DNA of 64,000 bases from Patagioenas fasciata (Eukaryota; Chordata; Aves; Columbiformes; Columbidae): contig NC_092524.1 of the NCBI RefSeq assembly GCF_037038585.1, forward strand, positions 40,868,001-40,932,000, read 5' to 3'. Of this stretch, positions 36,501 to 52,106 are shown in pieces (the stretch's first letter is position 1; each line of letters begins with the position of its first letter). The notes under the pieces are model-generated. The model saw only the letters and a list, made by a program, of their open reading frames with translations, searched no databases and was not told the origin of the DNA. Made by a program: the position numbers and the translations under genes.

Positions 36501-39500
36501 TATAACTGTGCATTTTTTCATAAGTAGGACCATCCTTCATGCCATGTAGGGTCTCAAGTATCACATGTGCCATACGTAGTAGGAAGTCTGTCATAAGAAA
36601 CAATGGACATTCCTGTATATGGACAGTGGAAGAAAGACTGCTCCTGATGTTTGGTGGTCCTTTAAGGTGTTATGTTTTCAAGAATGAGAAAGGTGATAAT
36701 TTTTCACACCTTTGCACTGAAACAAAGCTAGTGCTATCAGCATGCGGGTTCCATGAAGAGGCTCATCTCAGGCTTGTTTTGCTTTTCTGTTCTGCTACTG
36801 TCAATTGAGTTCCCCTGCTCAGTGACTGAATGCAGAGAAGCAGCTGTCTTGAGGCAGATTCTCTTGGCACATGGGCCTGAATTAGCTTTCAGAGGAGATT
36901 TCTGAAGCCGTGTGTCAGGCTAGAGCTTCCAATGATTTACTAGTTTTTTTCCTCATGAAGACTTGAGTAGGAAAGGACTACTAAAATACTTCAAATCCTG
37001 AACAATCTTCTTTGTAATGAACTATTGCAGAAAAGATAGTGTGCCATAAGGACAAGGAAACAAGAGGGGAATCCATCATTGCTGGTCTTGAAAATGGAGA
37101 CCATGGATCAGGATGCAGTGTTTCTCCTTCAGTGAGAGGTTCCCAGATGCATGGGGGGCAGCACTTGCTGTTATTTCAGTTTTTCATATTTCACATGGTA
37201 AGTTCCTCACACAGATGCATGACCATAGGAATGCTGAGAAAAACCCTTAATAGTGAACCTCTCTTCCTGATCCCTAAGTATCTAATAGATTCATCTGCCT
37301 TTCATCTATGAGTGCTCCAACTGCACTAACATTTGGTATATTTCAAACTCCAGTTGTGGAATGAAGGTTTACACTTAAAAGTGGAGCCAAAAGGCCTGAT
37401 ACCTCATTCTAACAGATATTTTAAAGTGTACAAAATATTATTAGCCGAATTGACAAAAAAAGCATCTCTGTCTGGGAGTTAGGTAAAGGCGGCTGGGATC
37501 ATCTGCTTTAGGTTGCTTTATATTTTAAAGCCTAAACTAAAAGAGTTATCTTCTAATCTAATAAAATGTGTTTTGAAAGTTGCTAAGCAACTTCTAGAAG
37601 CTTGCTTTTTAAGAGGCTAATGTGTTTGTTTGATTTCAGGAACAGGTTGCATATTAGTAATAAAGTTCCATAAACCAAAAGAGAAGTGCATAATGGAAAT
37701 GCAACAGGACATTTCAACACTTTGCTTTCTATGTTTTAGAATTAAAACCCATTTAATAGTCTTATGAAGTTTCATTAAGTATTCAACAAATGTTATTTAT
37801 GTATAAAACTTCAACAGATTATTGACTATGTAAAGAACTGAAAAAAATTAAACAGGTTTGTCATATGGTATGTGTTTATCCTAACCTTTCTTCTTCAAAA
37901 ATCTCATCTACTTTTATCAGACACTAATTATACTCCCAAAAAGAATTTCTCCAACACCCTTCAGTGCTTACACCCTTTAATCATATCTCATTACATCTAC
38001 CTAATCCATCTCTTTTTCACATTGCCAGGGCTCATTAATAGTTTTAAAAGCCAGTCCTGGACATTATCTTTACTTTGTATAGAAATATAAATAAAACAAA
38101 TACTGCTTTATTCCTAGATTTCATAGGCACTTGTAATTATATACAAAATTATCTGGCGACATTGAAATTTCCTCTAAAATAACTTTAAAGTGTGTAATAG
38201 AATAACAGCAGAAAGTTATAAGTCTTTTCCCAAATGGTTGTTTTTATAAGTTGTTTCAACAGTGGATCAATAATCACTTTGAAAGGAAGTGATCCTTGAC
38301 TAACATTTAGCAGATATTGTGCTTCACAGATGTTTTATAGGCGATACATGTACCACCTTGTAAACAGTGTGGGTAGTTCACAGAATGCATGATTGTGAGT
38401 GAAAAAGAAAAGATGAGCCTAACAAATGGACTTTCTTCATTCTTATGCTGCATGTGTGCCTTACATCACTGCAGTATGAAAAGCTTATAGAACATGTCTC
38501 TACTATAGTATCAACTAAAGTTAACTGATAGTATAGAATGAGTAATTAATGTGAAAATGTTGCTCTTTTTTCCTGTTTGTCTGCAATCATGCTACAAAAT
38601 TCTTTTACCCTTAAAATTATTTGTAAATCACTTCAGTGGATAATCCTCAGCCTATAGATCCTTCCTGTTGTGGATTTTGACAATTGACATTTTGTTAGTT
38701 AACTAAGTAAGCTATGTGAATTTATTTGTGCTCTCATTTTCAGGATGGATAGGTCTATATTATGCTATCTTATTGCATCTGAAAATCTGAGTAATGACAC
38801 AAAACCATGAAGTATTGGTTCATTTTCAAAAGTCATAACATGTCAGCATCATGGGTTTGAGGTAAAACTAGTTGCCAAATTTTGTACTAGGAAGAGTGTT
38901 TTTTCACCAGATCTGACTAGAGTGACCACTGAATATGTTTTGTCTGCTTTTGTAAAGAGGAATATGATTGTATTCCATGGATTATCTGGTAGTTTCATTT
39001 AACATATTAAAATTATTACTACAGGAACCTGTGACATGTGTTATCAACACCTGACACATCTTAATTCTAGCTTTTGAACTTCTACTATAAATCCTAAATT
39101 AAGTTAATCCAAAGATTTGGGGAAGTGCTTTTTGACATTGGCAGAGGGCATAGGTGTTCCTTGGATCTTTAGTGTCCTTGGCCATTGTGAAGAACCATGG
39201 ATACAGTTTGCAGCAAACACCTCCTCACTCTATAGTTCCTTAGGGGCAGGAAGAGCAGCCACAACTTCCCAAATTTCAGGGAACTTGGGCTGATCAAGGC
39301 AAATTCATATAACCTTTGCATCTATTTAAGGGCTAACTGTGATTATAGGGGCTGCCTATGGATCCTTTCTCTTCCATCTTCTTATCCAACATCCAACAAC
39401 GGAAAATTCAAAATGGATTTTTTTATTATTTAAATCAACCATATTTGTAGAAGCCAGTATAAATGTGATTTTAAAATACATTTGCATGTATTGAAATGTA

Positions 39501-40524
39501 ATTGAGCATAATCCTCAGAATCACCTGTGTATATGGTACCAGTTTGTTATGTTTGCAAGTACTGTTTTTTTTTTTTTTTTTCTCTAAAGAGCTGATTTAT
39601 ATAGGCCAAAAGAATATATGTAAAAAAATTTAGATATAAAAATAACAGTCAACTGGAATTTGCCTTTGTGACTACTGATGAATTCAAGCTGAAAAATATT
39701 TTCCTAAGTATTCCTTATTACAGTCCTACTGTATTGTTTGCAGCAAGCAAACACAAAATGTCATACCTAGAGCTAACCTAAGGGCAACATGTTATTTCCC
39801 AGTCTGTGAAAATATGTATGGTTTAAGATGTCTTTTTGCTTTGTTCCATGTTGGAAATAAAATTATTTGGAACATTTTAATGTCACAGAATTGCATATAT
39901 CTGTATTAGGGCCAAAAAAAAGACAGATTTTTTGTGTGTGTATGTGTGTGTCTGTTTCTCTTTCCAAACCTTTGTTTCACTCTCTCATTAGGAAATGACT
40001 AAATAGACAAGCCAGAATATTTAGAACACTCCTATTGAAAACTTCATTAAAACTGACACATTTTTATGAAACATTTTGGCTTCAATGGAAAGACATATTT
40101 AGATGAGAAAAAAAGAGTCAAATAAAGTGTGGCTGGTTACAAACACGTTCAAACTGATATTCATATTCAAATTTGAACTAATATTTACATGATTTCTTTT
40201 TTTCTTTCTACAGATTCTTCAGACCAAATCATTTGAACAGACCTGAGCAATGCCAAAAACTCTCTACCCAGCAACTAAAGTTGTTGAAAGACAAATCCCT
40301 TCCATTGCAGTAAGAAAGGTTTGGGCTCTATAGGAAATGGGATCTGTGGAGATTTCCAGTATATTATCTGATCTGTGCTGTCTCCACCGTTATATTAAAT
40401 GTTTTATGGTTACTTCAAGGACTGTATTTAAATGTTGTTCTTTATGTTTACTAAGAAAGGCAGAATTCCTTCACAGGTCCCATTGATGCTTTTCTTTCTT
40501 TAGCTATCAATTACAGGTGTGTTT

Positions 40525-40525
<1 letters not shown>
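33568..40525. other. AT-rich, CpG-poor gene desert
   Basis: About 7 kb with no recognisable gene. CpGs thin out between about 33.5 and 35.3 kb and are sparse beyond. Short T/A runs occur (near 35803 and 39566) and a TTAATTAATTAG homeodomain-type site lies near 36085. A 164-codon open frame from 35053 and shorter ones have no recognisable domain. Individual conserved elements may be present but cannot be told apart by eye. Confidence 0.45.

Positions 40526-40555
<30 letters not shown>
40526..40555 (+). repeat. Poly(T) tract, 30 nt
   Basis: The longest single-base run in the window. It lies about 150 bp from the CR1 fragment, but CR1 elements do not end in poly(A), so it is probably independent. 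Confidence 0.9.
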
Positions 40556-40558
<3 letters not shown>

Positions 40559-40704
40559 GCTAAGCCTAACGTCACCACTCTGTTTCAAAAAGATGGAAAA
40601 TAGTACGATTTTTCCTCTAGTCCTCCTCTAGATACTGTTTGACAGGGCTCAGCATCTACCATTGCCTAGATTATATTGTGTCCAGTAGGACTGTGTAATG
40701 GTCA

Positions 40705-41095
40705 CGGGATTGCTATACACATCTCTCAGTCTGTCTTCGTATGAGAGGTGTTCCCTTTCTCTTGGTGGCCCTCCTCTGGCTCCCCTCCAACAGGTCCACG
40801 TCTTTCCTGTACTGAGGGCTCCAGAGCTGGATGCAGGACTCCAGAGCAGAGCAGAGGAGCAGAATCATCTCTCTCGACCTGCTGGCCACAGCTCTTTTGA
40901 TGCAACCCCAATATATGATCAGCCTTCTGGGCTGCACGTTCATATTATTGGCTCATGTCCAGTCTTTCATCCACCATTATCCCCAAGTCCTTCTCTGAAG
41001 GGCTGCTCTCAATCCCTTCATCCCCCACCCTGTATTGATAGTGGGGGTTGCTGCTATCCAGGTACAGGACCTCGCATGTATCCTCTTCGCAGTTA
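40705..41095 (-). mobile_element. CR1 LINE fragment (reverse transcriptase C-terminal part), decayed
   Basis: Read on the minus strand, the sequence encodes the end of a CR1 ORF2 reverse transcriptase: GCIKRAVASRSRE, then CIQLWSPQYRKDVDLLEG and QRRATK, and after a frame change LSYEDRLRD, matching the well-known CR1 C-terminal blocks. It is 5'-truncated, as CR1 copies usually are, and carries stops and at least one frameshift, so it is not active. It is the only transposable element I could identify and points to a bird or other sauropsid genome. Confidence 0.85.
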
Positions 41096-44000
41096 AAGAT
41101 CAAAAGCAATTCCTGCCTTTAGGAAAGCATATTCTACTAATATGAATGAAATCTTAAATTGAACTTCCTTATAGTAAAATTTCATAGTTTCAGTATTTTC
41201 AGATTTTCTTTTAGAAACTAAAATTTCTAATGGATAGTGTAAAACAATAGAACCCAAACAGAAAATGGACCACTGAGTCAAAGCTAAAGTTATAAAATTA
41301 TGCCACAGATCTGATTCTACATTTTCCTGTATTTAGGAGAGTTAAGAAGTTATTCTACATTTACATGCTCATTTACCTGCCTGCTCATCAGACATGGGGT
41401 GGATCAGCACAAGGTCTTGAAGGATGGATTTTTTATAGTTGTGAGTGTTGCAGAGTACCAAAAGTGATGTCCGTGAACCTTAAGTATCTACATTATCTAC
41501 ATGTATTTTAATAGAAAAAAGTTATCGCATTTTAAAGTGCAGGTGACAACAGACATAAAATTTATCCTGTTTCTTAGAAAGTACATTTGGTCAGATGTAA
41601 ACTAACTTCTGACTTCTATTTCGGAACCACATATTTTGGTTTATTGTCCTCAGGTTACTTCAGTTTAAGTAGATGGGCAAGACGAAAGCAGCCAAAAATT
41701 TGCTAAAAGCCTGATAGTGGGACCTTTTTCAATGTATTTGCAAGGGATAAGCAATAAGAGTAAATGCTTGTGGAGTTGGCAAGGCACTCTTTCAAAAATG
41801 GGTCCGAAAAAGGAGGCTGGCACCGTGGGGTGGGTACAAAGTTGAAGTCAGAAGTAGTAGTGTCAGTAAACTGTGGCATAATTGGTCCAGCAAGAAGTGT
41901 GACAGAAGAGGCATGATATGGATTTGCAGCTACAGGTGGAGTGTTGCTACGAAAAACCTCAAAGATGCTTTAACTTTACATGGAAAATCAGACCAAAGGA
42001 ATGCAAAGAAAGAAAACTTTCCCAAGAGATTGTGAAAATGATGAAATAGAAATCTGGATGAAGTAGGTAGCAACCAGTGCGGCGAAAAACAATGGAGGTA
42101 TTAACATATTTCTAACCGTAGTGGTGGAGAGTAAAAGGCAAGGCAAGAGGATTACTAGGATTAGGCAACTGTATTGATTTGTGGGGAGAAAGAGGGACAG
42201 GAATGAAAACCTAAAGTGGGTTTTCTGATTGAGTGCAGGATGAAGGTAGTCTTTCTGAGTGCAACAGAGAAATGGAAAATATGCCACCTTTTCTGTATTG
42301 AACTGCTGCTGATTGTAAGATGCCTGGAACACTACTGACGAATATGGATGTTGGCTTGGACGCTATACAATTACAAGAAGATATGGTGAGTTTCCTGAGT
42401 GGTGACTCTTGCTGGTGATGTTCCGAAAGTCTGAGAAAATTCCTGTTGTGAACATGTGTATAGTTTGGGAGATCAGCTAAGCATCAGCCGTTCTTATTTA
42501 CCATTCCAAATTTTGAAGGTCAGAGACAGAGGATTGAGGGTCAATTATCGATGAGGCATAGTATGTGAAAGGGAGTGGGTGCTGTTTAGAGCTCACTTGA
42601 GTACAGAAACTCCTCAGGATTAGTGACTTTGGCCATCAGGAAGAAACAGGGACACAGTTTGCAGCAAAAAGCAGACTAAACAGCTATTAAAACTTGAAAA
42701 GTGGAAAGAACAGCCCCAATTCATTGAATTGAAGGAATGACCAAAGCAAATTAATATTGCCTCATGAAAACCTGTGATTTTCAGTATCATAGTTTAAATG
42801 GAAGTACAGAGAATGCTTTTGGGGTGACAGGCACAAAAGCCAGTGTCTGACTTTTCCTGTCAACACCACATGGAGGCTGGGGATCACAGGTGTTAATAGA
42901 AGTGATTTCCTTTCTCAAAAAAGAAGGAACTAGAGCTTGATTCAGGAACAACTGCAAAATTCAGCTGAGGATACACAGAGAGAGAGGGAGGTAAGACATG
43001 AGAAAAGAGGAGGGATGAAATAAAGGACTGAAACAAGAGTGGTAGAAGTAGAGTAATTAGTAAATTGTGTAGCTTGAATCAGCAAAGAATTCTACAGATT
43101 GGGTGGAAGGACTTTCTAATTAGGAAGAAACATTTGAAGGTTACCGTTAAGAGTGTGGCTGTTTTGTTGTCTCTTTCATCTCCTGCAAACCAGTCTATTT
43201 AGCGCTGTCTACTCAGCCTTGTACAGAAATACAAGAATAAAGACTCTCACTTCTCTTCAACAGGCTTCACAGGATATATTAGCAAATATGAATGCTTCTT
43301 TTTATTTCCTTATGTCCTGTGCAGAATGATGAATCTTGATGAGATATGTCATGGAAGACTCTAAGGAAATCTCCTATTATTGGGAAAACGAAGAATTCAT
43401 CTTTGTTAACCCATATACATTTTTCCCCCAAAGTAAATGAACATTTCAAAATCTTGCACTAAACTTCATTAACTTTCTTCATGAATAATTCCACTGACAT
43501 CTAAGCAATTTATGTGTGAGAATATGAGAAGATCTGTCCTTTTATGTCGCACTTACTTGTATAAAAGTAAATAAATTAGAGAGAACTTGTCTACTGTCCA
43601 CATTTGACAAAGGAACATTGCTGTACAAAATAATTACATAATAATTTGACATTTATTGATGTTTTTAGATTACTTAAACCATGTTCATGTTCAACTTAAT
43701 TGTGGCTGGAAATATTCTTAATGAGCATCCTACAAACTGTTAGATATGTTGGATAATGATAAAATTAACTAGTATAACATACTCAGCTTAAGTCCTTGAG
43801 GAGTCTCATTAGCTACAGCAAGAATAAGATATGAAGTTTTTTTATAAGAAGATAAATACTTTAGTCTCAGACAGTGACATTTTTGTACTTCAACATAAGC
43901 TTCATTTTAAGCAAGTCATTAAGAAAAAAATCACATCTTTAATGATCACCACTGGCCTGTGGATGTTGCTTAGCCTTTGGCCTAATTTCTAGCTAACATT

Positions 44001-47000
44001 GGAGTAACCATCCTAATTACCTATGCAACTTTACTGTATCTGTTAATTTTTGTTCTTTGGTCATGCATCAGATAAATCAGCAAGTGTTTTCTTTAGCATT
44101 TGAAGTTATATCATAGTGTAACTTTAAGTCTAATTAACATTCATTGGCAAGTCATTTAAAATTGTATGTAGGTTGACTTAGAGACATTTCTTCCAAAACT
44201 GTTGTTTCATTTTTTCCATGTTGCTGCATTGTGGATTTCGTGCTTAGCATCTGACATGTTTTCTCAACTACAGCTTTTTAATGAAAACATTAAAGTACTC
44301 GGGGGAATGTGATAAAAGCAAAAATTCTATGATTCCTGCAAGGTAAATGACAGCATGGAAATTGCTACATCTGGATCAAAAGTATTTCATCTGTTTATCT
44401 AAATAAACATATCTAAACATGGATAATTAGGATTGTAACAAAATGTATGTTTCCTATAACATCATATTTTATATTGTTAATTTCATTTGATCACATGCAT
44501 TTAAATTATACATGTCTTGCTTTTCTTTATTTCAAACAAGTAAAAGAAGCTTAAAAAACGTTTTGTGTCTTATCGCTTTTCCCATTAACATCTTGTAACT
44601 TTTTTCTCTTCATAGGAAATCAAGGTCATTTAAATGTATTTATTATATACATGTGGGAAATTACAAAAAATGTTTTCAAGACAACAGAATGAAAAGCAGA
44701 AACAATATTAATATTGTTGATACTTTTAAAAGAATATTTGTTATTCAGTTTAGGCAAAATTTTGCTCCTTTACTCACTCTGGTAAAATCCCTTATATTAA
44801 TTGGAATTCTTATGTAAGGAAGCCATGTGAGCTTAAGCATTGGTTCTCTGCCTGGCTATAAAAATAAACCTATAAAATATAGAGAAAATTTGCTATCATG
44901 CATTTGTAGAAACATAATATTTTAATTCAAAAGTACCTGTAAATGTGCTAAAATTACAGTTCAGTTGAAACACCCTTCATCACAGAAATAAATTGCTCTA
45001 GAACATTTATTTAACAGATTTTAGTTTGTTAGCCAGTTTGTCAGTTATAGCAAGAGTTATGGGAATATATAGTTTGTAAATTGCATTTATTCACTTTTTT
45101 ACCATGAAAATATTTTTTAATAATTGTAAAGACAGAGACTTAAATATTTTGTTTCAATTCTCGCTACATATCTTGCTTTAAAATTAAGATAATCATATCT
45201 CCTTGTTGAGCTGAAAACGTTTTCTTTAAGTTTGGTCACAGGTCCTAGTATTCAATTAATATAATCATACCTTATTCTGCTGCTGAAAATAAAGTACTTG
45301 TTTAATTAAACCTGCCAGTTGTTTATAATATAGTGTTTCAGAAATACTTGTTTGAAAGAAAGGCTAAAGATTTATATCAAACATTTCAATCTGACAAGTA
45401 AATTACATTTCCTCTACCATAAAGAAAGGTAAGGCAGGAAAATGGTTGCAATATAAGAGTAAGTAAGGTTGTTGCTCTGAGGAAAAGCACACTTGTTCTC
45501 ATTACTTGGAGATATGATATGCGTCAGTCTACAAAGGTGACCTTTTACACTCTGGAGATTAAAGCTGAGCATTTTGCCTCTTCAAAATAGGAAAATAGAC
45601 ATTATTTTGAAATTGTAGCTCTATTTTAGTTGCTAATCAGTTCAGAAATTAGGAAAAGTGTGAGATTTTCAATTTAAAAAGTGAACAGAATGTAGTATCT
45701 GTACTAACATATTTTATCAAAGCAAGAACAATGCTTTCTCTAAGGGTCTAAAAAGATCTTATCTTCATTCCCCAACATCAAATTGTGACACTGTGTGTCT
45801 ACGACCTAAAAGATGGAGGCTGCTGGGATAGTCTCTCCTGTGTTGAAGCTGGCATGATTTGCAGCTTATCCCCTCCTGTAGGCAGGTTTTCCTATAGGAA
45901 GTTCTGGTGCTGGAAATGAAGTACTTCATGACTCCCTACAAAATCCTGATTCTGCTTCAGGTAGCTGTGGTACAGGTTATCTGCTTGGTGGTCTGCAAGA
46001 GTTTACTAGAAGGAGTCCAGTGGTTCTTTAAACTGACCATATGTTAATTTAACCTGCTTGAACTGAAAATGTATTTTTTGAGGGGAAAGGGGTTTAACTG
46101 ATCTGTGTTATAAGCATGTGTAGTCAGAGCATCTTGATGCCTCCATATCACAAAACATCTCAGATAATAAAACAGATCATTTGAAGATAAAGGAGGGAAC
46201 AGTATCAACCTGTCACATGAATCTTTTTCAAACCCTGAAAGACTACTGCAGTATGCTTCGATAAACCAGCCAAGGCAAAATGCACGGACTTGTCATTGAA
46301 AACTGAAGAAATAGAAAACTTAACTGCTTTAGTGATGTAATTAGCATAATAAAATAAAAGAATGTTAGTTGCAAGGTTGTTTTATGCCTACACTTCAGTG
46401 TGACTTTACATGGGCATGCAGGCTTTTATTTTTCCCTTGTGAGTTGCAAGAATGAAGATGGGTATGATTTTTGCAAGGGTGAAATAGGTTGTCTGTCAGT
46501 TGGGTTTAGGCGACAGTCTGTCTGCAGGCCGAAAGATGATCTGCATAGTGCCAGAGGAAAGCAGGCAGAATTCCTGGCTTGCAAGCACAGATATTGATCT
46601 ACCTTAGCCACCTAAACAATGCCTCACCTGTTTGCCTTGTCCATACCTTATTTTACGCAGTCTAATGCTTGTTTTGTTTGACTTTTCTTTTATTTCTGTG
46701 GATCTGAGCTTTGATACACTTTGGGGAGTACATAAACAGAGTGTTGTACTTGAACCTCACCATCCTGCAGACTACTCTAGTGGCTCTGGACCACCCCTCC
46801 CTGTATGAGAACAGCGCTGTTATTGAAAATTATGAGTGACCAGCTAAGTAAGTAGGCCACATACACAAGCGTTTGATCTATCAGACTAGTGTCCAATGAC
46901 ATTGAATGTGAGATGCTACTAATTACTGCACTATGTACTCCCAGTTAAAATTTCCTAAATTTGACCTAGTAAAAGGTTCTGGTTTTATAAATTCTTCTTT

Positions 47001-50000
47001 TCTTCTTCTTATTTTTTTTTTCTTTTCCCCAGCTGATGGTTACAAGATAAGTCACCACAGCATTTAGAATTCTATCCACTTATTTTGACAAACAACTATG
47101 TTATTGTGTACTGTCTCAAGCAGGAACTTAATGGAAACAGCATTCATTTTCCCAGTAAACTATAATATAAATATTTTACCACCATGTATTATTAGTTTGC
47201 CATTTCCTGCTGACAGCAATTCCAAATTTGCCAGCAGGCACTGTGTCTCATGATTGTATTGCGTTTGGAACAAATTAAGACAAACAAAATTTCTTATAAA
47301 AGAAATGGATAAAATTTGCAACAAAAAAAATCTACTGAAGCTAAATGAGCATTTCTTTTAAGTGCTGACACTTCGTATTATTTAATTTGCATACAGCACA
47401 TTTCACTTTTACTGGAAAACAATGAAGTTAACGAAGAACTAAGTCATCTGTACTTTCAGGGATAATTGAACATTGCTTGATTTAGAACTGTTTTACATTA
47501 ATACTGGGAAGGAGAAGCCTACATCATGGTAAGTTTGTCAGCGGTATTGAATGCAAGCATACTTTTGTCCCAGAGATATATCAAGTGGATGGATCAAAAT
47601 GGATACAAAATAGATCGTAATGACACTTAAGTTGAGCTGATACAGAAATACTTTACATAAAGGGACTGACACTGAGCCTTTTTCCTGCTATGAGGCATAA
47701 ATACTCCTTACTTCATGGGATTACTTGATGGTTTAAGGGTACTTTCACTCATGCACTAAAGTATTTTCTTGGATGAAGTGAGACAAATGAAGAGTAAGCT
47801 TTATGCTAGGGTTGCATTCCAGTCTTTGTTATAGGTGTGTGAAACTGCAGTGAATCCATGACTTCGGGCTTATACTCCAAAGGCTTTGAAGACAAGCTTT
47901 ATCTATAGTACTGATCTTTTGATCTTGAGAACATAAGGTGGGTGTGGTGTTTTTTTTTTTTTTTTTCCTCATTTTGATGTAGCATAGAAATAGATAATCC
48001 TTTTGGATTTCTGGTGTGGAAAATCACAAATAAAACTCGCTGCATGGAAATAGAAAACTTGAATTTAGAACTACTGTATTCCTTTAGAGGTAGCAAAGAG
48101 TCTAACACATTTATGCCTCACTTGAGCTTAGTTTGATTAAGAAGTGAAGAATTTGAGCTGTCCAGTCCCTTTCTGAACTTCTCTTCCTCTTTGCTGAGTT
48201 CACTCTTACCAAAGATGTACAACTAATAGCATAGGTAACAAAAGTCTGCAGCTTTCTATACAGTACATACACCATGTCTAAAAAAACATTTCCTGTAAAA
48301 TTCTGCGAATATGCTTCAACCTTTAAATCAAAGAGCCCACCCTTATGGATGAAAGGCTGGTTTAACCTCTCCCTGCTGATTCATTCTTTGGCCGCTCAGC
48401 TGGGAATATCAATTGTGATAGTAATTCTTCTTCTTTAAATAAATTGGAAGGGTGACAAATTGTAGCTGCCTCTGAGAAATTTTGTAGTCAGAAAAAAATG
48501 CAATTTTAAAATACATTCCTTTAAAATATTTAAATAAGCAATACAATTAGCTAAGCACTTACATTTTATTAGCAATAGCAAGTAAAATTAATGAGTAAAT
48601 TCAATGAAAAATGATTATGTGTCACAGTATATGGTTTTTTACATTGACATTTCACATAATCTGACTTTGCTGAGAGGAGAAATCACTCGTCTGTTAAAAT
48701 TACTTTTTAAAAGCTGTCAAAATTGGAAAACCTGCTGTCAAAAATCTGATGAGAAAAGTTTAAAAATGGTAAAGTATGTTGACTTAGACAAAAAATATTA
48801 CCTTATGAGTGGAAAACTTGAATATTGTATCATTATCTTCTACACAAATGGAAAACGTTATCTTTTTCCAAGCTGCCTTTTTTTTTTTTTTTTTAATACC
48901 TTTTACATCTATGTTTTACATTTACATTTCAATATGAATGGGACTTCATCCAATTTACACTGAAGCAGAAGCTGAAAGTAGCAGGTATTTGGACATTCAG
49001 ATATTTTAATTGTATGTTTGAATTTTACTACTTTTAAAAATGACAAGATTAACAGCCCTCTAAGGGTGAAGTCCACTGTTCACCTACACTCTGGTCCTGC
49101 AAACTGCTGTCTGTGAGGACCCTTGGAGTGATGTTTGGCTGATGGCTGGTGGGCTGCTAGCAGGAAGAGGTCCATGTACAATAACATCCTTACCTTGCCT
49201 CCAGGAAGCATGTTTGGCATCACCAGCAACAACAAACCCTGCTTCTCCACCATGTTTCTGCTCTGTTTAAGAAGGACAGTTTCAAATAGGGTGACAATTC
49301 ATTCTCCATGCACATTCAGTCTTTGGCCTCTTTGTTGAGACTGACAGTAAGGATGCCAATTAGTCTCATTCAAAAAAGCCCAGATATGCTGTGGTAATAA
49401 TGAAATACAGATTTAGAGGGATACAATCCAAAATCATAATTAAATGGAAATGAGACAAAACAGAATCTGAAATAAGATTTAACTAAGGACTTCAGAAGTA
49501 CATCTCTCAAAGTACGTCTTATTTTTACCAGTTACTTTTTCAACCATTGCTGCCTTTGGTACTTTGATTTACAGCCTTTAATCCTGCACTGCCTTTTCTA
49601 GTACATTTTCTTCAAGTCACAGTCCCTGCATGCATATAGGTAAGATTGGTTATGAGCGAAGCAGAGAGTCACTATGAGGGAGGAGTGCATGTGGCAATGA
49701 AAGTTGTGGAGTTTCTTGTAATGTCTTGGCCCCAGTTCTAAAGGATCCAACTCAGAAGTCATTGGACTGAACATGGGGGATGGAAGGTAAACAAATAAAT
49801 ATTTTGTTTCTGGATTAATGTATTCTGGAATTATGTTTATGATATTCTTTCACTTTCTCAGCAATGTGAGTTGAAGGGAATGAAGTACTTTTGCTCTCAA
49901 ACATCCTTCCTTGAAGTATGGCCTGATTTAATCTTTCTGTTCAGCCTGGATTTAATACATCTTGAAATACACTAATTTTTTCCAGTTTGAGGAATGGCTA

Positions 50001-52106
50001 CTGAAAAGTGCTAATGGCAACCTGACACAACATATAGGGAAGCCATTCATGTAGATATTTTCACTCAGTTAATGAACCAGGACACCCCATGTTTTTCTTT
50101 TGTGTTCCCTCCAGATTTGAGTAGCTCTTTGCTTTTCCATGTGCAAGCGCCCCCAAAACATTCTTCCTCTCAGGTTTTCTATGCAAACAATCCCTTTCAG
50201 CTTTCCTCATAGAGTCTTTCTGTCTTTTTAGTCTGCTTCTGCTGCTTAGACACATCGATTCATGTCCTTCTTTTAAAATTACTTCCCACCGTGATGACTC
50301 AGAAAATCTTTTCCTATCTAGTCCAGTAAGCCGTGTTTTCTAAAGTCTTCAACATGCTTTGCTATGGCTCACGCTGACCACAGAAGTGCTCAACAATTTT
50401 TGAACTAGATTGAGCAAATGAAGACTTTTTTTTAGCAGAGTGAATGAGAATTTAGAGTCAGATGTGGGAGGCTGCATCCCTTGCATTTTATTATCAGCCT
50501 GACTCACTTCAGGCTGTGTGGAGGCTGCTCTTTTAGTTCACAAATACCACCACATCAACATAAAATTATTTGAGGTCCACCTATCTGTCTGTCTATCTGA
50601 ACTCCCACATTGTTGTTTGAGTACCTGAGTGCCTCTGGTGCATGTCGTCCTCTGGGCACTTATTTACTGTTTCAGATTGCTCTGTAGAGGTAGGAAGAAT
50701 AATTTCACAGTAGCCTAATGCATCTAACAAGAAAACACATTTTTAGTCTGTTATTTGACCCTGTTTTTAAAATAACTCTAGTTAACACAATTATTGCCAT
50801 TGAATCTAAGGGGGATTAAAACAGAGGTAACTTGTCTTCACTAGTTACCTGTCAGATGCTGACTTATGTCAAGTGTTATTTTGGTATTTGCAGAGAAGTA
50901 ATTTTATCATAAAGACAATCCACATTGCATTGAAAGAGATTATACCCTTATCTGAATCTAAGACCTAAAATTCTGGAAATGGGAGCACTGCTAACAGAGA
51001 AACTCCCTGGAAACTGTGAAGACAACAGTATAGATAAGGATCCCGGATTAGTGTTCAGAGAAAAAGTGAAATACCATAAATGAAGGTTAGTTCCCCCAGC
51101 AACAGCACCAGTTTGTCACACACAGAACACCTTATAACATTTTCTGGCTATTTTTGTAGTATTCTATAGCATGGAAGAAACTAAGCTTGACTTACTGTGG
51201 TGCAATACAGAATGACTTGTCGTTGTTCCAGAGAAGACAAGTGTGTACATTTTTTGATAAAAATTGTTTAAGCCTATTCTGAAGAGAAATCACTAGGGAA
51301 TCACCTGTCTGGATTCGGGGCATTCTGAGCTGCTAATAAAACTATTACAAAATCTGGCCACGTATGACAAGAAAAAACATTAGAACCTGAAGTGGAGACA
51401 GGATAATACGGAAGTGAATCAAATTCAAGAGAGAAGTGAGAAAATACTGTTTGCAAACTGAGGATAATTGGAGGTCTTGGTTGGGAGGAGGCTGACCAGT
51501 ACTTAAAAAGCATGCATATGGAATTCACATATCAAAAACCTAATGAAACCTTCTCTTATATAGGAGCTGGTCAGGTATCAGAACAATCTCATATACTCTT
51601 TTGTAAATTATCAACCTTACTGGTGATACTTTGGAAATGTTGGACCATGCTGAATAAAATTCCTCTGAACCAGGAAGAAGCTATATACAGGTACATGAAG
51701 CAGCTTGAAAATGTGACTGGGAGGCTTTCATGCATTGATGAATTGGAATAATTTGTTGAGGAGGTAAACAGGTGAAAATAGGGGATAAAAGGAAAATTTC
51801 ACTTGGGCTGCTGAAACTCATAAGCTTTCTGGAGAACCTGACATTTTAAACTGGCCTTTATGCAGTAATGACCCAGATTTTATTACAAATTTACCATAAA
51901 TGTGTTTTAGTAGAGCAGGGTTCATGATTAATGTGTGTAAACTTCTTTATTAAACAGCCAATTACAACCATCTTGTATTCCTTACAGGTAAGATTTTAAT
52001 TAAGATTACATTAGGTGGGGAGCTATTAGAGAAAAAAATACCATTAGTGTCCCTTAATCTAAAAATTTGGAGAAAATAATGAAGAGATTCTTCTAAAATA
52101 TCTACA
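41096..52106. other. AT-rich gene desert
   Basis: About 11 kb without a recognisable gene, RNA gene or transposon. CpGs are rare (I counted about 4 in 44041-45000). T runs near 47949-47966 and 48880-48895 are simple repeats. Open frames up to about 119 codons carry no recognisable domain and are expected by chance at this length. Confidence 0.5.
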